From Mixophyes australis (Eukaryota > Chordata > Amphibia > Anura > Limnodynastidae): 64,000 nucleotides of DNA. The position numbers were made by a program, and so were the translations under genes. How positions within the stretch are numbered: the stretch's first letter is position 1; each line of letters begins with the position of its first letter. The notes below the pieces were generated by a model, which was given only the letters and a program-made list of their open reading frames with translations, did not search any database and was not told the DNA's origin. Below, piece by piece: positions 20,364 to 32,335 of this stretch. Location of the stretch: positions 128,340,098 through 128,404,097 of the forward strand of contig JAVHZZ010000005.1 of NCBI GenBank assembly GCA_036250195.1, read 5' to 3'.

Positions 20364-20602
20364 AATGTCCTAAAAATGTGGTAAAAAAAATGTGAGATGT
20401 CAGATGTCTGCAATGGGGTGGGAACTAGAAAATGGACAATATTCAACGCTATTGGTTCTTAATATGACAAATATGAAGAGGACAATATTCAATAAAATAA
20501 CATATTGGTAATTTGAGCCCTTTCAAGAATCACTTAATAATCCACCAACACTGAATATAATCTTATAAAACAACTTCCTACTGAATGTTATCTCCGTACA
20601 CC
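20364..20602. other. Unassigned spacer
   Basis: AT-rich DNA between two hAT elements. Nothing recognised. Confidence 0.6.
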
Positions 20603-20846
20603 CAGTGTCGGACTGGGGCATGAAGGGCCCACCGGGGGACTGCAACGCTAGGGGCCCACCAGAGGGGGTGTGGCCAGCCATCATAGAGGCGGGACCAGAC
20701 ACTAGAGGGGGAGTGGTCAGCCCATGAAGGACAGCTAGCACCATAGTGTAGTATATAAAGAATGCAGTGTGTGTATAAAGAGTACACAGTCTTGACCTGT
20801 CCCTTAGATTAGACAGTCACCAAAAATCGGGATTGTCCCACTAGAC

Positions 20847-20993
20847 CAGGCTTGGCTAACCTGTGGCACTCCAGGTGTTGTGAAACTACAAGCCCCAGCA
20901 TGCTTTGCCAATATATAGCAGCTTATTGCTGGAAGGGTATGCTGGGACTTGTAGTTTCTCAACACCTGGAGTGCCACAGGTTAGCCAAGCCTG
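20847..20993. mobile_element. Palindromic hAT MITE, copy 2
   Basis: It begins CAGGCTTGGCTAACCTG and ends GTTAGCCAAGCCTG. It shares the CAGGTGTTGTGAAACTACAA core with 9945-10092. The flanks CACTAGAC (20839-20846) and TACTAGTC (20994-21001) match at 6 of 8, an older target duplication. It is nested in hAT element C. Confidence 0.88.
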
Positions 20994-21842
20994 TACTAGT
21001 CTCAAAACATTTGACAGACTGTCCTACCTGTTGTTGTCACTTTTACCACCTGTGGCTGCTGGTTTCTTTAGTTGCGGCTTGTCTGTTTCCTGGAATTTTG
21101 GGGGCCCTATTTGGAAAAAATAATGGGTACATTGAGAAAATTCCAACCAACCCATGTAACAGGGCCGTAGCCTTTATTGAGCCATATGATGATACTAGGC
21201 GAAATATAGAGTTAAAAACAAAAAGTAAAGATAGAAAAAGACAGTTTAAAAATTAGATAAGCCCATCAGCAATCGCCGCTAAATGACTAATAATTCCCAA
21301 ATGTTTAATCAATAGTAGGTTGAAGAGAGCTAGTTAATTATAGTAAAGATTACATAAACATCATCATTGAATCACTCTTATAGTAGATTATGATGATTAT
21401 GATTACATAAGGATGTGTATAGGAAACAGCTCTATCATGACCAATCTACCACCACTCCTATTATCCCCTAGGGCTAGTAAGTAAAAGTAGATAAATGAGT
21501 CACAGAGGCTTATTAAGGCATCAATGATCAAACTCTATTATCATGTTATGCAGACTAATGCCAATAAGGTTGCCTATGAATCAAATAGCATATTGGTATA
21601 GCATAATCCAGTGCTGCAACAGTATGTGAATATATCTGCAAGTAGTTTCATACAGTATTTTATTAGTGGTATAGAGCGCTGAAGCTATGCCAAAGTGTTC
21701 TATCTGATTTTCATAAAAGATTGTACCTTAATAAGAGCATCATAAAGATACATTTTCGTTTCTTGCAGATGCATTTCTGCTATGTCTAAATTGGTATAAG
21801 GCAATCAGAATTGTGCCAGAGTGCTCTGTCTAATGTGAACAT

Positions 21843-22205
21843 GAATGAGGTCAGAGTACAGACAAATAGTGTATCGCTAAGTTTAGCTAGATAAATCAAA
21901 CAGCTAGCTCTGAACTGTTCGACACTGACAGAGGAGGTTACAGCAGGGAGATAAACTCATATGCACGTGAATGGAGTCAGAGAACAGACTAATAGTATAA
22001 CGCTAAGTGTAGCTAGGTAAATCATACAGCTAGCTCTGAACTGTCTCACGCTGGCAGAGGAGGTTACAACGGGGAGATAATCTCGTATGTACGTGAATGA
22101 GGTCAAAGAACAGACTAGTGATATAGCGCTGAATATAGCTGGATGAATACTGCAATAAGCTCTGAACTATCTGACACTGAATAGAGAGATAACAGTGGGG
22201 AGAAA
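21843..22205. repeat. 126-bp tandem repeat, about 3 units
   Basis: Units begin GAATGAGGTCAGAGTACAGAC at 21843, 21969 and 22095 and contain GCTAGCTCTGAACTGT and GAGGAGGTTACA. The last unit is diverged and truncated. It lies inside hAT element C. Confidence 0.88.
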
Positions 22206-22521
22206 ATAGGAGACCCAAACACGGACCAGATTGCAGTCCCGGTGATTGCTTCCGTGTGTGACGTCACCTAGCCGACGTACATTTCGCCCACTTGTTTTTA
22301 CGAGGAATCAGACAGACCTCAAAATAGTGTTTTTATACTTACTGAATCATTGCGCGAACCAAAACAGTCTCCCCGCCGCCGTCGCAGTGTTGGTCTGGAG
22401 TCATCTGTCACCTGTTCTGTAAGCTCCGCCCTAACAATGGAGGGGGCGGAGCTTAATCACGGCGGGGCCTACCGGTGGTTAGTCCGGCTGGCCGGCAGGC
22501 CAGTCCGAGGCTGCGTACACC

Positions 22522-23342
22522 CATATAGATGCAACGTGATTCTGTTGTTCTTCAAACATCAAATTCTTTCCCCCAAAGTAATAGACTTACAGAGTAAATT
22601 CTTTCACTTTTCACATAGCAGGTACTTGTAATGAGAGTCCAATCGATATCATATGTAATTTTTAGCTGTGGTAGAATGCCTGGTTAGGACTGTACACACA
22701 CCCTCCAACATTTCACAGAGGAAAAAAGGCGCATGTAAAAAGGGTGCACACTGGCTTCTACCTAGTTGGAGTTTTTCTACCAGGCTGTGGTACTTGTATC
22801 ATCCTTTCCCAAATTTAAAATTGTTTAAACTTGAATAACTTAGCTAATACAGCAGGAAAATCTCCCCGACATGCATTAAAAAAAAAATAATTCAGAAAAT
22901 CCAAGTCTATGACCGAGCAACTACTAAATAAGCATCTGCAAATCATATGTTAACCTCTAATTACATGCGGTTTGCTTGTTCTGGTGTTCATTATCATCAT
23001 TTGCTACTTATACTTGCTCCTGACCACAAATAAAACCGCTTTTTGAGTATGGAATTGCTCGAACATGCCCTTACTGTACATTCCCTATGTTAGGACATCC
23101 CTTCCCTCCCCCCATCATCTCTCTTCAGATGTAAGGAGTAGTAAGTGCCCAAAAGTTTCAGGTCTGAATAGTTACATATGGTCACTTTCTGAGCATTCAT
23201 AGTGTAAAAAAATTACAAAGAAAAGCTCATTCTGAATCTGCACCATGTGTTTACCATATTAACTTTCATTCACAAATAAAAATTAGCTAAGAGAATTAAA
23301 AAAATCAAGTGATGTAAGAGTAACTGAAGTAGCAATAAATTA
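22522..23342. other. Unassigned intronic sequence
   Basis: About 820 bp of AT-rich DNA. No exon, repeat family or transposon end was recognised. Confidence 0.55.
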
Positions 23343-24589
23343 TACAGATATTCACTGACCCCCGTGTTTTGGTTTTGGATCTGTATTAACTTCATATTTT
23401 GGGTTTGGTAAAACCACCCTTGCATATTTTAGTTTTGGTTTTGGATCCCTATTTTTTTCTAAAATCCCTATCTGATTTGCTTCATGCACATCATTTTGCT
23501 TTTTTTCCCCTTAATTATTATTAACCTCAATAACACTAATTTCAAGTCATTTGCAGTCATCTTTGACCATCTCACAGGTCACAATATTATTTTCATACAC
23601 TTTCAAACAAAGACTGCAGCGATCTGGCTGAATGCTAAGCGACAGAGCAATGACACAAACACACAGCAGTTCATAGCACATATAGAAAACATTGCCACAC
23701 AGCAGTGGCAGAAAAGAAAAGTGGTGCAAGATGGAATTGTCTTTGGATCATGAAATCAGTTATGATTCATTTGATCACTCCTCCCGTTCCTTGGATAACT
23801 GTTGTATTTCTAAAGCTAATACATGGCGATGAGCGCTAACCCCCCCCGGGATGCGTGCTTTAATCAGACCCAGACCAATCCAGGGTGCCAGACAATGCAC
23901 TTAAAAGAGCCATTGTAATTCACAGCAAAAAAGCAAGTTCATCACTGAGCATCGAATCAAGCCCAATCCCCTAAAAATTATAAATTAGTGAGGTACCTTT
24001 CACGTAAAGTGCAGATTACAAACACTTTGTGCAATACTGATGAAACAGCAGAAAAGTGGAAGGTAATACATATACACGTCTATTTAAACATCCATGCTTA
24101 CATTACTTCTTCAAGCAACGTTGTTCTTTGTTAATAAAACTGTTGTCTTTATACCATTCAAAAAAATTTAAAATAATCCTCCACCATTCTTTGGATGTTG
24201 ATAGTAGGATCAGGTGGGGTTACAGCAGGGGTGTCACTAATTCTGGTCAATACCTTTACAAGACCAGCTGTCAAAATGTTGTGCTGAGTCATCTGCTTCA
24301 TCAAAGTGTGTCTAAGATTTGTGCAAAGCACACAACAGTATATAGCACATTTTGGCAACATTGGCACAGAGCGATAGCTGAAAGCAAAAGTGGTGCAAGA
24401 TGGAATTGTCCTTGGGCCCTCCCACCCACCCTTTTGTTGGATCTTAAAAAGCACATGCACACTTTAACAAACCAAGCACTTCAGCGACAAGGAGTGCCAC
24501 TTTTGAGGCTGATGTGCTTGGTTTGTTTGGGCCCCCACAAAACAAGCTAACAATGGCCTTAAGGCACCTAATTTAACAGTGCTATTAAT

Positions 24590-27500
24590 GAACTCTACTG
24601 TTGTTGTCATCATCCTCAGCCTCATTCTCACCCTCATCAGTTTGTACATCATCCTCACACATTATTAATTCATCACCGCTGGAATCCACCATTACAGAAG
24701 TCTCAGTATTTTGATGTAATTGGCGGAAAAAGCCTTTCTCATGGAACTTGAAGTTCATTTTTATGAACATCATTTTTAACACATTTTGAGGAAGTAGCCT
24801 CCTACGCCAATTGCTGTCAAGGTTCCGGGCTGTGCTGAAAATTCTTTCAGAGTACACACTGGAGGGTGGGCAACTTAGGCAGTGCAAAGCGAGTTGGTAC
24901 ATGGGTCACCAAATTCCCTTTTTATCCTCCCAGTATGTAAAGGGACTATCTGATGTGTCTATTTCTATGGTGTCGTTAAAATAATCCTCTACCATCCTTT
25001 GGATGTTGATAGTAGGATCAGGTGGAGTTATGGCAGAGGTGTCACGTTTTTTAACCTTTAGACCAGACCAGATGTCAAAATGTTGTGCTGAGTCATCTGC
25101 ATCATCCCTTGGTCTCTTGGGAAATCTATGTTTTTTCCTAGCACCAGTTGACTGAGAAACTGAAGGAGGAAATGCTGTCCTGTCACATAACACTTGAGCT
25201 GTCATCTTGCTCACCAGGAGCTCCTTGCATCTCTTCAGATCTGGGTCAGTTGGAAACAACGAGAAGACATAGCTCTTAAACCAACGATCAAGCACAGTCG
25301 CCAAAATGTAATGATCCGATTTCAAGAGTTTTATAACTCTTGGATCCTGGTGAAGCGAATAAAGTGCTTGATCTACAAGTCTGACATACTTAGCATAATT
25401 GTTTGGTTTCATCTCTCCTTCAGTTTCTCAAGCTGCTTTTCCAAAAGTCTAATTAAGGGAATCACTTGACTCAAGCTAGCAGTGTCTGAACTCACTTCAC
25501 AGGTGACTACTTTGAATGGTTTCAGCACCTTGCACAACACGGAAAGTATTCTCCACTGCACTTGAATAAATACATCCCCCTCCTTTCCCAATGTCATGGG
25601 TTATGCAGTAAGCGTGGATGGCATTTCGCTGTTCCTCCGTCCACTAAAGCATATACGGGGTGAGATTCCATCTTGTCATCACCTCTTGCTTCAGTTGGTG
25701 GCAGGGCTCTTGTAGCAATCTCCTACATGCTGTTGCCGAATGCCGGAAATGTCCAGATATTTTATGGGCCACAGACAGCATCTCCTGCATGTCCCTGTAA
25801 TTTTTTAAAAGCTCTGCACCACCAAGTTTATTGTGTGAGCAAAACAGGGAATGTGATGGAATTCACCCAGCTGTAATGCTCTCATAATATTGGTGATATT
25901 AAAGTAATTTTATCGTTTTCCAATAAACATTGGCTAAGCGATTTCTTGTGGGTCCAAAGCACAATCAATTTATTTAGCAAAAGGTTTAGCAGTTCAATAC
26001 ATAATTATAATACAGTACAGCTGATACCAAATACATACATATATATATGTGTTTGTAAGCTCGCTTTGCCCTCTGCTGGATCCAGCTAGAACAGTCCTTC
26101 AGCCTAGAAGACTGTGATCAGTGATAACTGGTTAGCCAGTCCCAGGGTGCTGTATATATACACTCAGTGTTACAGAGAAAACAATACAGATGATGTGGCT
26201 TGATTCTATAGGTCCAGGCTTCAGGAGGGTCCAGTGTAATGCATGTAATAGGCCAGTTCAAACAACCCCCTCCAAAGGTGGGGGTTGACATTCCAAGGGT
26301 GGGGGTCTGCTCTCCAGATGATGACTCTGATTTTCCCGCCCTGAATACAGTTAAAACTAGTCTATTTACATTTCACAAACAGTATTATTTTAAATGTTTA
26401 TTCCCTATCATCGCTAACGGGCGTATGCAATGTGTGATCCCTTCAGTGAATGAACCGGACAACTGCGGATAAATATAGGATTAAAATGATACTAAACATG
26501 ACATTTCCTGTAACCTGAACCTTAAATATCACTTAAGTGTACGTTTAACCTTAATATATATATATAACTATAAACCGAATACCATCTGCTCATAAACGAC
26601 TGTGGAATGGAACCAATATGAATATGAAATATATAAATAAATGAATGTGAGAGTGCGAGTGTATGCGTGCGTGTTATATCGTGCGATCGTGCCAAGCCAC
26701 GTGTTATTTGGCGTACAAATCGCAATCGCACGGTAAAACAATATTAACCAATATACTTTCGTTCATCCAATTATACGACTTCGACAGTGACGTTATCAGA
26801 AATGACATATCCTGAGGACAGTCCAAGTGGGGTAAGCTATGCTGCAATGATATCCCTTAGTTTTTGTAATAGATTGTCAGCTATATGCCTCTTAGTGAAG
26901 CCAGTGATACACAGAGTAGCCTGAATCTGACAAATGTGATGTACTTCGGTACATGCTGCTGCTGTTCCTGCTAGTGAAGGCGAATCACCAACCCAGTGGG
27001 TTGTCACAGTCATATAATCTTTAGTTTGACCAGTTCCGCTTGTCCACATATCTGTGGTTGTGTACAGTGGGTAGAAAGGCATTTTGTAGCCCAATAATTA
27101 CATTTTTACGAACCATCTGGTAGAGGTGAGGACTAGCTTTTCTAGTAAAATGGTGTCATGATGCAATTTGGTAACGGGGACACAAGACCTCAAGTAACTG
27201 TCTAAAACCAGCAGCATTAATAGTGGATATTGGACGCAGATCTAATACGAGCATAGTCGCCATGGCGTCTGTGATCCGCTTTGCGACTGGGTGACAGCTT
27301 TCATACTTGCTTCCTCTTGCAAAGGATTGTTTATCAGTCAATTGTTGTAAACTACCAGTAGTCGTCTTCTTCAGCAGCAGTGTGACTGACGCTCAAGAAT
27401 TCTTCTGAGGAATCCAGGATAGTGGAGGAGTCATCTAGCCTTAGCAACTTTGATGCTGGACTAACTGCAATCGCTACTGAGGATATTAATGAGGATGGTG

Positions 27501-28091
27501 TTGTGGGTGTAGATTGCAGGTGTCGGGATCTAGCTGAGAGAAGGGACCTAGCTGATGATGGACTGCTTGTTGTTATTTTTTTAGCATAAGTTTCCGAACA
27601 ACATGCCATGAACTCGCTTCAAATGGCGTAACATGGATGAGGTTCCTAGATGGTTAAGGTCCCCACCTCTACTGACTATGTCTTTACAAACGCTACAAAT
27701 GGCTAGACAACTGTTGTCAGGATTTGGGTAAAAATAATTCCACACGTAAGAGGTGGATTTTTTGGTCTTATGCCCAGGCATGACAATGGGCCTCTTCTTA
27801 TCACGTACAAGACCTGCTTCCACTGGTGCAGGACTTACACAAACAACATCATCCTCATCAACATCCTCATAAGCGCCCTCGTCAGCTACACAAGTTTCCA
27901 CCTCATCCTGTTGCAATTCTAAATTGGCATCCTCAATTTGTGCATCACCGGCTAGACTTGGGCTGTTCATGCACACCTGCAGAAATGCTGAAAGGGGCCT
28001 TCCTTATTGGTCCACTATCAGAAAGGTTAGGCTTACACATAGCACTCATGGATAGACTCTCTTCAGGGATTTGTGTCATTTCTGAATTCTG
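24590..28091 (-). pseudogene. hAT transposase pseudogene, minus strand
   Basis: From high to low coordinate the domains are: an acidic N-terminal part; the BED finger at 27790-27620 (KTKKSTSYVWNYFYPNPDN, CSVC); the linker ending near 27352; ITDAMATMLVLDLRPIS (27270-27200); TTDMWTSGTGQTKDYM near 27060; a break by the solo LTR; the TRWN region near 25670; DPRVIKLL near 25340; and hATC plus acidic tail at 24902-24590. All hallmark blocks are present, so this copy was once full length. It has several frame breaks and the LTR insertion splits the RNase H-like domain. Confidence 0.85.
25897..26786 (-). mobile_element. Solo LTR (890 bp) of the ERV-like family
   Basis: On the minus strand the LTR starts TGTCGAAGTCGTATAATTGG at 26786 and ends CTTTAATA at 25897. 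The 4-bp target duplication GTGA lies at 25893-25896 and 26787-26790. The R/U5 part (TTGGAAAACGATAAAA on the minus strand) resembles the LTRs of the ERV at 42681-54511. It sits in the minus-strand hAT transposase gene, which gives the relative order of insertion. Confidence 0.88.
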
Positions 28092-28283
28092 GGGTCTTTT
28101 TACAGTGGTGAAAAGACCCCAAAATGACGCAAATCGTGAAGCCCTGCCCTCCCCGCCCATACCTGCTGGCTCTAATTTAGTGAAGTGGGCAAATGCGGGA
28201 GAATCGCCAGCTCTCCCGGGATTCCGGGATACCTATCCGAATTATGGGAGTCCCCGGACATTCCGGGAGAGTTGGCAAGTATG
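28092..28283. mobile_element. MITE fragment ending GGCAAGTATG
   Basis: It ends with CCGGGAGAGTTGGCAAGTATG, the right end of a MITE family seen again at 28664-28945. It contains CTCCCGGGATTCCGGGAT-type palindromes. It starts abruptly where the hAT coding region is cut. No target duplication was identified. Confidence 0.55.
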
Positions 28284-28335
28284 ACTTTAATACATCTGCA
28301 AGATGAAACACCCACAAGAAAATCGCTGGATACAT

Positions 28336-28500
28336 TTACTCATACTTGCCAACTCTTCCTGAATGTCAGGGAGACTCCCTGAAATAGAGTCGGTCTCCCT
28401 CACTCCCTGAAGTGTCTGGCATTCTCCTTGATGCTGAGCCAGTAAAAGACGTGGTTGGCTTCACCATCGGTGGCATGATGACACAGTTCAGAAATTGTGT
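28336..28500. mobile_element. MITE fragment, inverted relative to its neighbour
   Basis: It begins CATACTTGCCAACTCTTCCT, the inverse of the end at 28283, and continues GAATGTCAGGGAGACTCCCTG. The inner limit is approximate. Confidence 0.5.
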
Positions 28501-28663
28501 CCTATGTCCATGTATTGATGCCTTTGGAGGTTGCCATTTTCATGGAGACCAAGATTTAATCAAAGACTGACAGGTAAGACAACATGACTTCAGTAATGGA
28601 GACAGAAATGTAAAAGATACTTCAGTCAGAGATTCATTAGCTGCTTTTCTTTAACGAATTGTT

Positions 28664-28945
28664 GCCTACTCTCCTGGAATGTCCAGGAGACTCCTGCATT
28701 TCCAGGAGATCTCCCGGAAGCGCAGGGCAACCTCCCGGTTCTCGACCCGCAGTAGATGGGGGCTGCAATTAATTATGCAAATATTGCATCATCTTAGCCC
28801 CACTCCCTGTAGTAACTGGCCAAAATTGTGATAATCGTTTAGGGGCGGTGCCAAAATGATGCGATTCATCAAGCCCCGCCCCCACACACCCACCTCCCCC
28901 GTGATCTCTCTGAAGCCGATGAGGAAAAGTTAGCAAGTATGCATT
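28664..28945. mobile_element. MITE of the same family, nearly complete
   Basis: The left end is TTGCCTACTCTCCTGGAATG and the right end is GAAAAGTTAGCAAGTATGC, imperfect inverted repeats. The interior includes GGAGATCTCCCGG palindromes and a GC-rich CCCCGCCCCCACACACCC tract. No clear target duplication. Confidence 0.55.
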
Positions 28946-30620
28946 TACCCCCAAGTTTCATTCTTGTTTGGGTTCTGAGTTTTATATTCTGGACAAGAGT
29001 TTAGGAGGTGGGATGCAGCCATATGTTGTATGAGCCAGCAATACTCATTGGGATATCCAAACCCTTTTTCTTATGTTTGTTTTTTTTTAACATTTTACTA
29101 ATCTATTTATTTTTTCATGTTATTAATAACTTTCTTAGAATAATCTCTACTCTTAATTTTTATACTTTTTCCTTCAGTTTCACTGCCTGTGTCCTGATTA
29201 GGAACCTAGAATTTTTCTTTTTCAATAAATGTTATAGACATATCAATGGTGCAAAGGCAGAGGTCAATGGTAAAGTAAAATCGATCAATGATCATCTTTA
29301 GAGCTAACTGTTAATAGTAGTGGTGGGCGTTGCCATCTTTTTACCGACATCCTATACCCAATAGAAGTTAGCAGTCACTGTCTTGCTCTCAGTTGATTGC
29401 TTCTGTTCCTGCTGCTGGCATCTGTCTGGCTGCTAGGCAGTAGCAACTGCCTAGCAGTGTCTCAGGTTAGGGCTCTTTCGGGTTATCTCTTCCTCTCATT
29501 GATTCTACAGCAAATAAAAATACCTTCGTTTCTATGACCTGTGCTGGTGATAGTTCAGTCTTTTTCAGATTTTTCTCTGAGCTCTTTATGGGCCTGAACT
29601 CAGCCTCTATGACCGGTATTGCTATTGAAGGCAGTCAGCCCTAACCTTAGCTTATTTACAGATTCCATTATTGATCTTTGCCCACCTTGACTTGGCTTTG
29701 ATATTAGACTGAATGTTGTTGTTGATCTGTCCTGTTGCATTTCAACTGTTCTCGTTCATTATCTATTGCCTCCTTCTATGCCCTGTCCTCCCCATTCAGC
29801 AATATTGAGATTTTAATATGCCTACTACCACTAGTTAAGACCTGGGGGCAACTGAATACTCTGGAACATACTGCAATTCTTAGAAAGGTGACTGCTACAG
29901 GCCAAGACCTCATGAAGAGGTTCTAGGGGTTTATTATCTTATTCAATATTGCTGTAATACTTGGGTATCCAGCATATTTTAAAGAAATTATTTTTACTTT
30001 CTTTTTGAGTATATGTGTTTGCAATAAAATACTGATGCGTAGAAAAACTGTGTAACTTATATGTAAAAACGGTGATTTGGCTTCATCTGACTATATTCAC
30101 TCCCAGGTTGACTTTTTCACCGCTTTGCAAGCTTTGATTTTAAGACAGTAGCTGTATTGAATTGAGGACATCGCTGTATACAGAATAACTTTCAAGCAGA
30201 GTTATGACATTTGCATTTAGGGTGCACTGTTTTTCCATCATAGAAATCTATGATTTGCATTTAACCCTTTGTAAATAATGCAATGGCCATTTTAAAAAGA
30301 AAACTGCTCTGATCGCTCTTATATTCATTTAGTTATTTGCTGTGTTTGTTTTTTTTGGCATATATATAATAAAGCGAGTTAGCACAGTGAACATTTTGGT
30401 ATACATCATTAACGTACAGTATTGCTGCTATCAATTGGAAATTATGTGTTGTATTTTGTGTCACAGTGGCCGAATGAGGTAGACATGTTTGAGTATTGAT
30501 GTCATATTTGGTTGATGCCGAAGTTTAGACTGTGCTACTTCCGAAGTGCAGCCTTTGAAACTTTATTTAATATGCCATAACATTATCTCTTTGCTTATTC
30601 TGTACAAATCTGTTTTTCAG
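28946..30620. other. PTPN4 intron, no recognised element
   Basis: About 1.7 kb without transposon ends, tandem arrays or open frames with known domains. It ends in the polypyrimidine tract and acceptor of the PTPN4 exon at 30621. Confidence 0.6.
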
Positions 30621-30793
30621 AATGAATGTAGAGACCAGATTATCACCTTCAATATGTTGAATTATCGTGCATGTAAAAACCTTTGGAAATCGTGTGTAGA
30701 ACATCATACATTTTTTCAGACAAAGAGATCGCAGCCTCATGATAAGAAACTGGTGTCTAATTACTGGACTTTGGGTACAATTAACCACGCCAA
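30621..30793 (+). CDS. PTPN4: PTPN4 exon, end of FERM domain
   Basis: This exon encodes the end of the FERM F3 lobe and the start of the FERM-adjacent region of protein tyrosine phosphatase non-receptor 4. The core reads [19 protein letters not shown], the signature of the last FERM helix in PTPN3, PTPN4 and band-4.1 proteins. The following LVSNYWTLG segment fits PTPN4 better than PTPN3. The acceptor is a pyrimidine tract ending TTTTTCAG just before 30621. The donor is CCAA|GTAAGT at 30793/30794. The exon is 173 bp, entering in phase 0 and leaving two bases of a Lys codon for the next exon. There are no internal stops. The FERM domain targets the phosphatase to membrane and cytoskeletal partners. 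The family assignment comes from remembered protein sequence, not a search. Confidence 0.9.
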
Positions 30794-31419
30794 GTAAGTA
30801 AAATTATCATATGAATATTACAAATGTCTGACGTGTGCTTGAAGCAAAATTTAATGGAATATACCACACAAAATTATAGTGTTGCCAGTTTTTGAGCAAT
30901 TGAGTACACAATCAGAGAAGAAATAAGCCTGTGCTTGATAAATCCAATATTATACATGGTACCAACTGTATGGCAATATAAATGCTCTATATGTACACAA
31001 AACAAAAGATAATTGTTAGTGCTTGCCCTCAACAATGCATATCTGTGTGTATCTAGCAAAATGAAAACGTGAGGTATTTGCTTATATTTTGATCAAAACA
31101 TTTAATCCTGCATCCCAGCATCAGGGGCACCTTATTGTGTGCAGGTCTTACAGTGACCTATCTGCTACAAACACTATTAAAATGCAATTAAAATCAGATT
31201 CACTCACCTCCCAGGTATAGGGGCTTACATCTAGCAAGGGCTGGTTTATAAGCCACATCCAAAATGCCTTAAAAAGGCCTGATAGATAGCTGCTAAGACA
31301 GATACTGAGCACAAAGCAAAGGAGTGCAACACAGCTGGCCAGCTTTATCCATGTATTAACATTTTTAGCATTCTTTGTATTTGATTTGTGTATTTCCCTT
31401 CCCTCTGGGTCTCTTGAAG
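30794..31419. other. PTPN4 intron, unassigned
   Basis: Starts with the GTAAGT donor. The rest is AT-rich and unremarkable. Confidence 0.6.
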
Positions 31420-31424
31420 AGTCT

Positions 31425-32335
31425 TGTCACGAACACGCTCCCAGCTGCCGTGACTTTGGGGTGTTTGTTGTATGAGGTCACACACGATTTCAGCCCGCAG
31501 TCTCTCTCACCTATCACACAGGTTCTAGACCTACGAATCGCCCCCAAACACAGCGCTCTCACACCCCCAGACACTTCAAGGTTCAGCTACCACCTATTGA
31601 GTACGAGCAATAGGACCCCAAAATACTGTTCCACACTGGCGCACAGGCTTCTAGTTATCCACAAACTAACAAGACCCACACCAGCACACACAGGGTTTAC
31701 TCTTCACACCTCCAGACTGTTACACAAATGTAAATACAAGCACACACAGCTTGTTAATCAAATGTATCAACAAATCACACACTGGCATTCCAAGGGTTAT
31801 CCTGGTCGAGCAATCTCTTCTAAACAGGCTATGGATTCTTTAGAGTATCAAGGACGCAACTTATTAAATTATGGATTTAATATACAAAAAGTACAGGGCT
31901 TACAGATAACAAAAATAATGAATAACAATTAATAAATTTGACATAACAAGCAAAACTGTTTAAAAAAAAAAGGATTACATTCAGATTTGCACTTACATGA
32001 ATTGCATTCTGGCCAAGGGGATTTGGCTATGAAGATGGACAGCTTATCAATGTAACTTGATTTCCCCAGAAGTCTGACAGTTTTTCCCCTCAGAACACAG
32101 ATTTTTAAGCAAACTCAAATGGGACGGCATTCACAGGGGCAGTGTGAATGCTAATGTGGGGGCGGAAATGTCCCCTGGGTGTTGCCTCAGGTTTGGTCAA
32201 ACAATTCATAAGTTTTGACCTGTTGGTAATTCTTCACAGATATATCTCAGAGAAATAACACCCCCCCTCAATAAACCGGTCATAATCTCCCGCATGTTTA
32301 AATAGCATAAAGACCATGCAGATTTTTATACCAGA
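31425..32335 (+). mobile_element. Possible solo LTR (TGTCACGAACACG...)
   Basis: TGTCACGAACACGCTCC is LTR-like at its left end. A polyadenylation signal CAATAAACC lies near 32270. The octamer AGAGTCTT occurs both just before the left end (31419-31426, overlapping TG) and near 32334, where the sequence reads CCAGAGTCTTC. The exact ends are uncertain because the right end is not a clean CA. Open frames across it have no recognisable domain. Confidence 0.35.

Larger units (their letters stand above)
20603..22513. mobile_element. hAT element C, non-autonomous (1.9 kb)
   Basis: The ends are CAGTGTCGGACTGG and CCAGTCCGAGGCTG, inverted repeats with two mismatches over 14 bp. They are flanked by perfect 8-bp duplications CGTACACC (20595-20602, 22514-22521). 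No transposase remains. The interior holds a palindromic MITE (20847-20993), a 126-bp tandem repeat and GC-rich sequence near the right end (22350-22513), which is terminal-region sequence rather than a promoter. Confidence 0.9.
23343..28091 (-). mobile_element. hAT transposon, minus strand, 5'-truncated
   Basis: Its 3' end lies at 23343, where TACAGATATTCACTGACCCCC is a decayed form of the TAGAGATGCTCACTGACCCC terminus, followed by GTGTTTTGGTTTTGGATCTG. The 5' end is cut at about 28091 within the N-terminal coding region, where a MITE fragment begins. It carries a solo LTR at 25897-26786. Its internal sequence aligns, reversed, with hAT element B. Confidence 0.85.

Noticed and set aside
22340..22513. 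GC-rich block considered as a promoter or CpG island
   Set aside because: It is the terminal part of hAT element C and ends at its 8-bp target duplication.
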